From Duganella aquatilis (lineage in GTDB: Bacteria; Pseudomonadota; Gammaproteobacteria; Burkholderiales; Burkholderiaceae_D), in assembly GCF_009674565.1 (NCBI RefSeq), contig NZ_WKJL01000039.1, forward strand, positions 1 to 42,806: a DNA stretch of 42,806 bases. Direction: 5' to 3'. Position 1 is the first letter of the stretch. Every line of letters starts with the position of its first letter. The notes beneath the pieces were generated by a model that saw nothing but the letters and a program-made list of their open reading frames with translations, was not told where the DNA came from and ran no database searches. Of this stretch, positions 16,417-23,227 are shown piece by piece. The position numbers were made by a program, and so were the translations under genes.

Positions 16417-16733
16417 CGATAAGTGACTTCCAGCCCGTCGCTGTCGGTGAAGCGTCCCAGCGCCACCATGATGAAGTCGACGAAGGCCCAGATGCCGAAA
16501 CCGCCGAACGTAAACAGTTGCAGCAGGCCGGTGCCGATCTTGCCGACATAGAAGCGGTGCACACCGAGGAAGCCGACGAAGAAACACAGCAACAAGGTCA
16601 CGGCAAAATCCTTGTCGGAACGCGGCGTCTGGCGGTAAGGCGAAGGCAAACCTTGCGGCGCGCCGCATTGCGGACAGGTCGGCGCCGTCTCGTGTATCTC
16701 CCTGGCGCATCCGCGACAAAAAACCATGGTCAT
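16413..16733 (-). CDS. Zinc-ribbon TM2 domain protein
   Basis: A 106-residue protein with an N-terminal zinc ribbon, FCRGCAREIHETAPTCPQCG (two CxxC knuckles), a short linker, and a TM2 domain: KDFAVTLLLCFFVGFLGVHR, then FYVGKIGTGLLQLFTFGGFG and IWAFVDFIMV. The GxxGxHRFYxGK motif is the TM2 signature of two membrane helices joined by a tight turn. The ATG at 16733 is chosen because AAGGA lies 7 bases upstream. The role of bacterial TM2 proteins is not settled. It is divergent from the ECF sigma gene, with about 115 bp between. Confidence 0.88.
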   Translation of the reverse strand: MTMVFCRGCAREIHETAPTCPQCGAPQGLPSPYRQTPRSDKDFAVTLLLCFFVGFLGVHRFYVGKIGTGLLQLFTFGGFGIWAFVDFIMVALGRFTDSDGLEVTYR

Positions 16734-16847
16734 GCAGCTTTCCTTTTAAATAATTATCAGATTGTCACAATAAAGGAAAGTGCTTGCTTCGCCAGGCATA
16801 ATTCCGGCTCAATACAATATTCCCCGCAGGTCACACGTCTTACAAAC

Positions 16848-17408
16848 ATGACCGCACCAATAACAACAACTGAGCAAGATCAGGCCATCACCGCGACGGT
16901 GCTGCGGGAGCGTTCGCGCCTGTGGAATTTCATCCGCCGCCGGGTGGCCGACCAGACCGACGCCGACGATATCCTGCAGGACGTGTTCTACGAGTTCACC
17001 CAGGCTTACCACCTGCCCGAACCCATCGAGCAGGTCAGCGCATGGTTGTTCCGCGTCGCCCGCAACCGTATCATTGACCGCTTCCGCAAGAAGAAGGAAG
17101 TGGCGCTCGACGATCTCGGCGGCGGTGGCGGCGACGAGGACGACTGCCGCCTCGACCTGATGCTGCCCTCGCCCGACGCCGGCCCGGAAGCCGCCTACAC
17201 CCGCGCCATGCTGCTGCAGGAATTGCAGCTGGCCCTGGAAGAATTACCCGCCAACCAGCGCGACGTCTTCATCGCGCACGAGCTGGAAGGCGTCAGTTTC
17301 AAGGAGATGGCCGAACAGACCGGCGTCTCGATCAACACTTTATTGGCCCGCAAGCGCTACGCCGTGCTGTACCTGCGCCAGCGCCTGCAAGCCCTGTACG
17401 AAGAATGA
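16848..17408 (+). CDS. ECF-type sigma-70 family RNA polymerase sigma factor
   Basis: A 186-residue two-domain sigma factor. Region 2 spans LWNFIRRRVADQTDADDILQ to VSAWLFRVARNRIIDRFRKK, covering core binding and -10 recognition. Region 4 is LEELPANQRDVFIAHELEGV followed by SFKEMAEQTGVSINTLLARK, a helix-turn-helix for -35 recognition. The acidic Gly linker between them (GGGGGDEDD) is unusually glycine-rich. The ATG at 16848 has no evident ribosome site, so translation may be inefficient or leaderless. A small membrane protein and an MFS transporter follow within 20 bases, so the sigma factor probably controls this operon. No zinc-type anti-sigma gene is seen. Confidence 0.9.
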   Translation: MTAPITTTEQDQAITATVLRERSRLWNFIRRRVADQTDADDILQDVFYEFTQAYHLPEPIEQVSAWLFRVARNRIIDRFRKKKEVALDDLGGGGGDEDDCRLDLMLPSPDAGPEAAYTRAMLLQELQLALEELPANQRDVFIAHELEGVSFKEMAEQTGVSINTLLARKRYAVLYLRQRLQALYEE

Positions 17409-17424
17409 AAGGAGTAAGACCAAC

Positions 17425-17787
17425 ATGCGTCCCGAAAATATGAGCTACAAGAAATTCAAAGTGATGAAAGGCCTGTTCATCCTGGCCTGCGGCGCCCTGC
17501 TCGGCGCCATCGTCATGCTGTTGTGGAACTGCCTGATCCCCAACATCTTCCCCGGCGCCAATGCCGTCAATTATTGGCAAGCCCTGGGATTGCTGCTACT
17601 CTGCCGCATCCTGTTCGGCGGCTTCCGCGGCCACCACCGCGACTGGCACGAAAAGCGCGAGCACTGGCAGCGCTGGCAAGCCATGACGCCCGACGAACGC
17701 GCCCAGTTCTTCAAACAGCGCGAAGGGTTCTTCAAGCACCGCCCGCCGTTCTGCCGCCCAGGTTCACCAGACGAAACGAAAGAATAA
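17425..17787 (+). CDS. Small membrane protein in the sigma-factor operon
   Basis: A 120-residue protein with two predicted membrane helices (about residues 15-36 and 48-66). They are followed by a charged His/Arg-rich tail: RGHHRDWHEKREHWQRWQAM, TPDERAQFFKQR and a final PPFCRPG. It sits 16 bases after the ECF sigma gene with AAGGAG in front of its ATG, and 3 bases before the MFS gene. The position suggests a membrane regulator of the sigma factor, possibly an atypical anti-sigma factor. It lacks the HxxxCxxC zinc motif of that group, so this is inference. The tail's TPDERAQFF resembles helical periplasmic or cytoplasmic sensor repeats. Confidence 0.7.
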   Translation: MRPENMSYKKFKVMKGLFILACGALLGAIVMLLWNCLIPNIFPGANAVNYWQALGLLLLCRILFGGFRGHHRDWHEKREHWQRWQAMTPDERAQFFKQREGFFKHRPPFCRPGSPDETKE

Positions 17788-17790
17788 TTA

Positions 17791-19029
17791 ATGAAGAAAA
17801 CCCCTGCGCCGCCCTTCAGCGGCTACCAGAAAATCGTCGTGGCGATGCTGGCCTTCCTGCAGTTCGCCGTCATCCTGGATTTCATGATCATGTCGCCGCT
17901 GGGCGCCGTGATCATGCCGGACCTGAAGATCGGTCCGGCGCAGTTCGGCCTGGTGGTCTCGGCCTACGCCTTCAGCGCCGGCGTCTCCGGCCTGCTGACC
18001 GCCGGCTTCGCCGACCGCTACGACCGCAAGAAACTGCTGCTGTTCTTCTACACCGGCTTCATCGTCGGCACCGTCTGGTGCGGCCTGGCGCAGAGCTTTG
18101 AAAGCCTGCTGGCGGCGCGCATCTTCACCGGCCTGTTCGGCGGCGTGATCGGCTCCATCGTGCTGGCCATCTCCACCGACCTGTTCCCGCCGCAGATGCG
18201 CGGCCGCGTCATGGGCCTGATCCAGACCGCGTTTGCCGCCAGCCAGGTGCTGGGCATCCCGGCCGGCATCTACCTGTCCAACCAGTGGAACTGGCACGTG
18301 CCGTTCATGGCGATGGCCGCGTTCGGCCTGGCGGGCGGCCTGCTGGTGGCGTGGAAAATGCAGCCGGTGAACGGCCACCTCGGCAAGCCGCAGGAACACA
18401 GCGCCTTCATGCACCTGTTCCACACGCTGACCGAGAAGCGCTACCTGCTGGCGTTCGCCATCACCGCCCTGCTGACCACCGGCGGCTTCATGCTGATGCC
18501 GTTCAGCAGCGCCTACATCGTCAACAACATGGGCATCGATTTGCACCATCTGCCGACCGTGTACCTGATCACCGGCGTGTGCACCATCTTCATCGGCCCG
18601 ATGATCGGCCGCGCGGCGGACGCCTTCGGCAAGTTCCGCGTGTTCCTGTTCGGCACCGGGCTGTCGATCGCCATGGTGCTGATCTATACCCACCTGGGCC
18701 GCGTGCCGCTGTGGATGCTGGTGGTGGTGAACACCATGATGTTTGTCGGGATCTTCTCGCGCATGATTCCGTTCCAGGCGCTGTCGTCGACGGTGCCGGT
18801 GCAGACCCAGCGCGGTTCGTACAACGCCATCAGCGCCTCGATCCAGCAGCTGGCTGGCGGCCTGGCGTCGGTGGCTTCCGGTCACATCGTCACGCAGGCG
18901 GCGGACGGCCATTTGCAGCACTTCGACACGGTCGGTTACGTGGTGGTCGGCACCTCGCTGGTGGCCTCGTTCCTGGTGTGGCGCCTGCAACGCAACCTGA
19001 CGGCGGAGGCGGCACTGGCGCCAGCCTGA
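17791..19029 (+). CDS. MFS transporter
   Basis: A 412-residue major facilitator protein with about 12 membrane helices. The loop 2-3 signature reads AGFADRYDRKKLLLF, and the drug:proton antiporter-like N-terminus LQFAVILDFMIMSPLGAVIM includes the conserved D in helix 1. QTAFAASQVLGIPAG resembles motif C of drug efflux members. The second half starts near ALLTTGGFMLMPFSS. A proton-driven exporter is likely; the substrate is not readable. It is the third gene of the ECF sigma operon (3 bases after the membrane protein), suggesting stress-induced export. Confidence 0.88.
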   Translation: MKKTPAPPFSGYQKIVVAMLAFLQFAVILDFMIMSPLGAVIMPDLKIGPAQFGLVVSAYAFSAGVSGLLTAGFADRYDRKKLLLFFYTGFIVGTVWCGLAQSFESLLAARIFTGLFGGVIGSIVLAISTDLFPPQMRGRVMGLIQTAFAASQVLGIPAGIYLSNQWNWHVPFMAMAAFGLAGGLLVAWKMQPVNGHLGKPQEHSAFMHLFHTLTEKRYLLAFAITALLTTGGFMLMPFSSAYIVNNMGIDLHHLPTVYLITGVCTIFIGPMIGRAADAFGKFRVFLFGTGLSIAMVLIYTHLGRVPLWMLVVVNTMMFVGIFSRMIPFQALSSTVPVQTQRGSYNAISASIQQLAGGLASVASGHIVTQAADGHLQHFDTVGYVVVGTSLVASFLVWRLQRNLTAEAALAPA

Positions 19030-19081
19030 GCCCGGATAGAGGTATCAGTTTGTTTCTAATTGTTAAGAAATTCTAATTTAG

Positions 19082-19111
19082 TTGCCATGCGGCATTATTT
19101 CGAATTACAAT
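19082..19111 (+). promoter_or_regulatory. Sigma-70 promoter of the 63-residue protein gene
   Basis: TTGCCA (19082-19087), an 18-base spacer, then TACAAT (19106-19111), in an AT-rich gap. The predicted start near 19118 gives a 38-base leader with GGGAGAAG before the ATG. Confidence 0.6.
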
Positions 19112-19155
19112 GTTAACAGTACGAAACTAACCACTAACTATCTAGGGAGAAGTGC

Positions 19156-19347
19156 ATGAACTCCAGAAATATGGATGCCGCCTGCCTGCGCGCCCTGCGC
19201 AGACGCGGTCATTCCGACGCCAGTATTGCTGCGATGACGCCGGAGGAAGCGTTTTGTGAATACTGTGCGTACCACGGGATCATGAACCTTCTGCCGACCA
19301 CCTTGCAGATGCTGGACAAATTGCGCGGCAACGTCAGCGCGCAGTAA
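19156..19347 (+). CDS. Small conserved-type hypothetical protein (63 aa)
   Basis: A 63-residue soluble protein: RALRRRGHSDASIAAMTPEE, AFCEYCAYHGIMNLLPTTLQ and MLDKLRGNVSAQ. The IAAMTPEEAF-xEYCxxHGI core resembles a family of roughly 60-residue uncharacterised proteins that I recall from Oxalobacteraceae. The two cysteines and a histidine (CEYCAYH) might bind metal. It has a good ribosome site, its own promoter and a very strong terminator, so it is a compact independent transcription unit and not a random open frame. Function unknown. Confidence 0.75.
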   Translation: MNSRNMDAACLRALRRRGHSDASIAAMTPEEAFCEYCAYHGIMNLLPTTLQMLDKLRGNVSAQ

Positions 19348-19370
19348 GACCGAGTCGCCTGCGGCCATCG

Positions 19371-19409
19371 AGGGCCGGGTTCCGTTTCGCGCGGAACCCG
19401 GCCCTTTTA
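19371..19409 (+). terminator. Strong intrinsic terminator
   Basis: AGGGCCGGGTTCCG (19371-19384) pairs perfectly over 14 bp with 19392-19405 around a 7-base loop, followed by TTTTATTT. It ends the 63-residue gene's transcript. Confidence 0.88.
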
Positions 19410-19458
19410 TTTGGCGCCCACGATAAGGCGCACTTATTGCAAGGATAATAATTTCGAA

Positions 19459-19488
19459 TTGGAGTGCGGCTTGCATCCTGCGTAGAAT
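19459..19488 (+). promoter_or_regulatory. Candidate promoter of the histidine kinase gene
   Basis: TTGGAG (19459-19464), an 18-base spacer, then TAGAAT (19483-19488). The start near 19495 would leave a leader of only about 22 bases before the ATG at 19517, with no Shine-Dalgarno sequence. Confidence 0.4.
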
Positions 19489-19516
19489 TCGGCCGGTCCC
19501 GTTGAAAATTTCCCGC

Positions 19517-20239
19517 ATGCGCAACCGAAAAGTCCTGATTACGCCGGCTGAGCTCTCGGACCTGGTTTTTCGCGAGCGGCAGGCCGAGCGCAACCGCATC
19601 GCCCGCATCCTGCACGACGACTTCCTCCAGCAATGCCAGATGATCGTGCTGTCGCTGCAAAGCAGCTCGGCCAACCTGCATGCCATCGCGGAAAAAGCGG
19701 CCGACGCCATGGCGCTGGGCCGCGACCTGATCCTGGAACTGCGCCAGCCCAACGTCTCGGCCTCGCTGCAAACCCGCCTCGACAGCCTGGCGCGCGCGGT
19801 GTGCGAGCCGGCCGGCATTCAATTCCGTTGCAGCCTGTCGGCGGCGCTGGCGGCACAGCGCGACGGCTTTGCCGACGAACTGTTCATGTGCCTGGCGGAA
19901 GCGGTGCGCAACGCCGTGCGGCATGCGAACGCCAGCACCATCTCCATCACGGAAGAGTGGATCGCGACGCGGGTGATCCTCAGCGTCACCGACGACGGCC
20001 GCGGCATCCCGCTGCATGTGCTGAGCCAGAAACACGTGGGCAGCCATTTCGGCCTGCATGGCATGCGCGAGCGCGCGGCCGACCTGGGCGCGCGCTTCGG
20101 CATCGCCAGCGACAACGGCGCCGGCACCACCGTGTCGTTCTGCTTCGGCCTGCCGGCGTGGCTGGCGCGGCTGCACCCGGCGCGCACCGCGCGGAGTAAA
20201 ATGCAACGCTACACTCAGCGCAAAGGTTCAAACCTGTGA
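19517..20239 (+). CDS. Sensorless NarL/DegS-type histidine kinase
   Basis: A 240-residue cytoplasmic protein made only of the kinase core. The dimerisation/phosphoacceptor domain is HisKA_3 type: ERNRIARILHDDFLQQCQM, with the phosphorylated His in the RILHDD box. The ATPase domain has the N-box EAVRNAVRHAN, the G1 box DDGRGIP and GLHGMRERAADLGARFGIAS with GAGTTVSF. There is no transmembrane or sensory domain before it and no response regulator next to it. The stop overlaps the GTG start of the LysR gene (GTGA). The start is uncertain: ATG 19517 is used, and a TTG at 19502 is the alternative. It may act on a distant NarL-type regulator. Confidence 0.82.
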   Translation: MRNRKVLITPAELSDLVFRERQAERNRIARILHDDFLQQCQMIVLSLQSSSANLHAIAEKAADAMALGRDLILELRQPNVSASLQTRLDSLARAVCEPAGIQFRCSLSAALAAQRDGFADELFMCLAEAVRNAVRHANASTISITEEWIATRVILSVTDDGRGIPLHVLSQKHVGSHFGLHGMRERAADLGARFGIASDNGAGTTVSFCFGLPAWLARLHPARTARSKMQRYTQRKGSNL

Positions 20240-21147
20240 AACCCTCGGAACTGAGGCTGTATCAAAACTTCCTGCTGCTGGCCCAGGAACTGCACTTCGG
20301 CCGCGCCGCCGAGCTGGCGTCGATCACCCAGCCCGCGCTCAGCCAGCAGATTGCCCGGCTGGAGGAAAGCCTGGGCGTCAAGCTGCTGGTCCGCGACCAG
20401 CGCCAGCTGGCGCTGACGCCGGCCGGCGTGGTGTTCCGCGACGGCATCGCCAAGATCATCAGCAACTTCGACCAGCTGGCCCAGCAAACGGCGGCGGCCG
20501 CCGGCGGCGAAAACACGTCGATCTCCATCGGCATTACCGAATACGCCAACCTGCCGGTGCTGGCCGACGCCATGAGCCAGCTGCTGCTGGCCTATCCCGG
20601 CGCCCGGCTGGAACGCCACGAGATCCTGCACCAGCAGCATGGCGGCGCGCTGATGCGCGGTCAGATCGACGTCGGCATCGGCGTCGTGCTGGGCGGATCG
20701 CAGGCCGCCATGGCGCACTCCGCCGAGATCAGCAGCCGGCTGGTGGCGGCGTCCGACTGGTCGCTGCTGCTGCCCGACACGCACCGCTGGGCCGGCGCAC
20801 AACAACTGCCGCTGGCTAGCCTGGCGGAAGAACGCATCGTCACCTTCGCCCGCGAAGTCAATCCGCCGGTGTATGACGGCCTGGTGGCGGCCTGCCAGGC
20901 GGCCGGCGTAACGCCGAATTTCGTGTTCGGCGCCACGCAGTCGCTGTTCGGCATCCAGCTGGCCAGGGACGGCATGGGCCTGATGCTCGGCACCGCCTTT
21001 GTGCTGGGCACGCCGCCGCCCGGCATGCGCGTGGTGCCGCTGACGGGACTGGAGCCGCTGACCATGGTGGCCAACTGGCGCAGCGACGAATGCCGGCCCG
21101 TTGTAAAAAATTTCGTGGAGCTGCTGTTCGCTTCGGCCGGCCGTTAA
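20236..21147 (+). CDS. LysR family transcriptional regulator
   Basis: A 303-residue LysR regulator starting at GTG, which overlaps the kinase stop. The N-terminal helix-turn-helix is ELHFGRAAELASITQPALSQ, then QIARLEESLGVKLLVRDQRQ, followed by an effector domain from about residue 90 (TSISIGITEYANLPVLADAM). The GTG start gives the standard KPSELRLYQNFLLLAQE opening. Overlap with a histidine kinase gene is unusual for this family and suggests co-expression. LysR proteins usually control a divergent neighbour, but none is present here, so the targets lie elsewhere or the gene is autoregulated. Confidence 0.9.
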   Translation: MKPSELRLYQNFLLLAQELHFGRAAELASITQPALSQQIARLEESLGVKLLVRDQRQLALTPAGVVFRDGIAKIISNFDQLAQQTAAAAGGENTSISIGITEYANLPVLADAMSQLLLAYPGARLERHEILHQQHGGALMRGQIDVGIGVVLGGSQAAMAHSAEISSRLVAASDWSLLLPDTHRWAGAQQLPLASLAEERIVTFAREVNPPVYDGLVAACQAAGVTPNFVFGATQSLFGIQLARDGMGLMLGTAFVLGTPPPGMRVVPLTGLEPLTMVANWRSDECRPVVKNFVELLFASAGR

Positions 21148-21150
21148 TGC

Positions 21151-21187
21151 AAAAAAGCCGCCTCGACGAATCGGGCGGCTTTTTTTG
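21151..21187. terminator. Bidirectional intrinsic terminator
   Basis: AAAAAAGCCGCC pairs with GGCGGCTTTTTT around a loop of about 11 bases, with A and T runs on both sides. It separates the LysR gene from the convergent DUF3297 gene. Confidence 0.88.
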
Positions 21188-21199
21188 TGCAGCGCGGGC

Positions 21200-21448
21200 T
21201 TAGCGGTAGAACGCTTCGACCGTGCCTTTCAGCTTGATCAGCATCGGGTTGCCGTAGCGGTCCAGCGATTTGCCGGCTGGCACCTTGATCCAGCCTTCGC
21301 TGATGCAGTACTCGTCAACGTCCATGCGTTCTTTGCCGTTGAATTTGATGCCGACATCGTGTTCGAACACGGCTGCGACGTGGAATTTGCTGCGAGGATC
21401 AATCGACAGACGATCCGGCAGTGGTGGGAGTTGGGTAGTATCGTTCAT
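21200..21448 (-). CDS. DUF3297 family protein
   Basis: An 82-residue protein: LPPLPDRLSIDPRSKFHVAA, VFEHDVGIKFNGKERMDVDE, YCISEGWIKVPAGKSLDRYG and KLKGTVEAFYR. This is a full-length, near-textbook DUF3297 sequence, a small family common in proteobacteria and of unknown function. It lies 12 bases after the antiporter gene on the same strand, so the two are probably co-transcribed, and it ends at a shared terminator. Confidence 0.9.
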   Translation of the reverse strand: MNDTTQLPPLPDRLSIDPRSKFHVAAVFEHDVGIKFNGKERMDVDEYCISEGWIKVPAGKSLDRYGNPMLIKLKGTVEAFYR

Positions 21449-21460
21449 CCCGTAATTATA

Positions 21461-22666
21461 TCAGTTCGTTTTGAAGATCAGCTGCGCCACGCGCTGCAAT
21501 TTTGGATACACCATCGGCACCGTCAGCATGGTGCTGCCGATCGCCATCAGCAGCAGCGCGGTGAAGGTTTCGCTGGTGATGATCTGCTTGTCCAGCAGGA
21601 TGTTGACGAAAATGATCATGATCAGCGCCTTGGTCTGCAACAGCCAGCCGATGACGGAGGCCTCGCCCGGGCCCCATTTCAGGATCTTGCCGGCCAGGTG
21701 GATGCCGGCCAGCTTGCCCGACACCGACGCCACCAGCAGCACCAGCGCCACCACGAACACGGCCGAACCGCCCACCGCCCAGTTGGTGCGCAGGCCCGTG
21801 CTCAGGAAGAACACCGGCATCACCGCCATCAGCACATTGGCGCGCAGCAGATCCATCTTCTGCTGGTCGAACCACTCGGCATCCATCACCGCGCCGGCCA
21901 GGAAGGCGCCGACCATGAAGTGCAGGCCGGCCCAGTCCGCCGCGAGCGCGCATACCGCCAGCCAGATGAAGGACACGTACCAGCGGTCGCGCTCGGGAAT
22001 GCGCACCATCATCATGCGGAACAGCTTGGTCGCCAGCGCGAACACCAGCAGGAAGCCGGCCTGGCGGCCGACGCGGTCCCAGTCCAGCAGGATCACCGCC
22101 AGCACGCCCCAGATGGCGATGTCGTCCAGGCTGGCGTAGCGCAGGATGCGCTGGCCGATCGGCTGGCGCAGGATTTCCAGCTTTTCCATCAGCAGGATCA
22201 GGATCGGCAGCGCGGTCACCGCGCAGGCCATGCCGACGCCCAGCACGAACTGCCATGCATGCGCCTGCGGCCCTACCCAGCCGGCATAGCCCAGCAGGCC
22301 CAGCGCGGCGACGCAGCCGAACACCAGCGGCGTGCCCAGCGCCAGGCCGGCGGTGATGGTGCTTTCGCGGCGGTGTTCCCAGGCCTTTTTCAGGTCCAGC
22401 TCGATGCCGGCGATCATCACGAAAATCATCACCGCCCACCAGGCGATGCCGTTCAGCGACTGCACCACCTGCGGATTGAACACGAAGGAATAGTACTCGG
22501 GGAAGGCGCGGCCCATGATGCCCGGTCCCAGCAGGATGCCGGCGATGATCTGCACCACCACCAGCGGCGCGTAGTAATCCGTACCGCCCAGGCGCCAGAT
22601 CAGATACGGCACGCTGAAAATAATTGTCATCGCGATCAGAAAGATCTCGGTGGTCCCCATGTGCAT
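21461..22666 (-). CDS. Cation:proton antiporter (CPA2/Na+-H+ exchanger family)
   Basis: A 401-residue polytopic protein with about 11-12 membrane helices. Diagnostic stretches are VVQIIAGILLGPGIMG, FVMIAGIELDLKKAWEHRRE, GMACAVTALPILILLME and RYASLDDIAIWGVLAVILLD, where the paired Asp corresponds to the ion-binding DD/ND site of the exchanger fold. HFMVGAFLAGAVMDAEWFDQ and VMPVFFLSTGLRTNW are also typical. It lacks the C-terminal NAD-binding (TrkA-N) domain of KefC. The start at 22666 has AGGGGA 5 bases upstream. It is divergent from the MarR gene, so MarR may control it. The transported ion is not determined. Confidence 0.9.
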   Translation of the reverse strand: MHMGTTEIFLIAMTIIFSVPYLIWRLGGTDYYAPLVVVQIIAGILLGPGIMGRAFPEYYSFVFNPQVVQSLNGIAWWAVMIFVMIAGIELDLKKAWEHRRESTITAGLALGTPLVFGCVAALGLLGYAGWVGPQAHAWQFVLGVGMACAVTALPILILLMEKLEILRQPIGQRILRYASLDDIAIWGVLAVILLDWDRVGRQAGFLLVFALATKLFRMMMVRIPERDRWYVSFIWLAVCALAADWAGLHFMVGAFLAGAVMDAEWFDQQKMDLLRANVLMAVMPVFFLSTGLRTNWAVGGSAVFVVALVLLVASVSGKLAGIHLAGKILKWGPGEASVIGWLLQTKALIMIIFVNILLDKQIITSETFTALLLMAIGSTMLTVPMVYPKLQRVAQLIFKTN

Positions 22667-22736
22667 TGCTATCCCCTGTTATGTAGTTTTCTTTCAGTTT
22701 AACGAATCCCGAATAAAAACTATACAATGATTGCTT

Positions 22737-22769
22737 ACTCAAGTATTATTCAAGCATAACTCAACAAGG
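22737..22769. repeat. Three 11-bp iterons in the antiporter/marR divergent region
   Basis: ACTCAAGTATT, ATTCAAGCATA and ACTCAACAAGG begin at 22737, 22748 and 22759, exactly 11 bp apart and so on one face of the helix. A -10-like TATACAAT lies at 22721-22728, which would put the repeats over the marR transcription start. They are candidate operators for the MarR protein. Confidence 0.5.
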
Positions 22770-22777
22770 ACGCAACC

Positions 22778-23227
22778 ATGGAAACGCCTATCAGCCCCAG
22801 TCTTGAATTCACGCTGCGCCTGGCGCGCGCCCAGGCCACCCTCGTCCGCCGCCTCGACCAGGTGCTGGGCGGCTACCACGGCATCAGCTTCAGCGACTTC
22901 ATGCTGCTGCACTACCTGAACCGCGCACCGGGCGGCCGCCTGCGCCGCGTCGACCTGGCCGAGCGCCAGGGGCTGACCGCGTCCGGCGTCACCCGCACCC
23001 TGCTGCCACTGGAAAAAATCGGCCTGGTCGAGCGCCAGCAGGATCCGCGCGACGCCCGCGTGGCCTACGCCGCCATCACCGACACCGGCCGCGAGCTGCT
23101 GAACAACGCCGTCACCGTCGCCGACCAGATCAGCAAGGATCTGCTGCGCAGCTGCCCGTCGACGCAGTTCGATGACCTGAGCAACGCACTGGCGCTGATC
23201 GCCGGCATGAACGCCTCCAACTCATGA
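22778..23227 (+). CDS. MarR family transcriptional regulator
   Basis: A 149-residue winged-helix repressor: ISFSDFMLLHYLNRAPGGRL, then RRVDLAERQGLTASGVTRTL with LPLEKIGLVERQQDPRDARV as recognition helix and wing. The DPRDxR wing signature is canonical for MarR. Such proteins typically repress an efflux or stress gene and release DNA on ligand binding or oxidation. Its stop overlaps the start of an MFS transporter gene (ATGA), and it is divergent from an antiporter, so both transporters are plausible targets. No cysteine is placed where the known redox-sensing OhrR group has one. Confidence 0.92.
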   Translation: METPISPSLEFTLRLARAQATLVRRLDQVLGGYHGISFSDFMLLHYLNRAPGGRLRRVDLAERQGLTASGVTRTLLPLEKIGLVERQQDPRDARVAYAAITDTGRELLNNAVTVADQISKDLLRSCPSTQFDDLSNALALIAGMNASNS

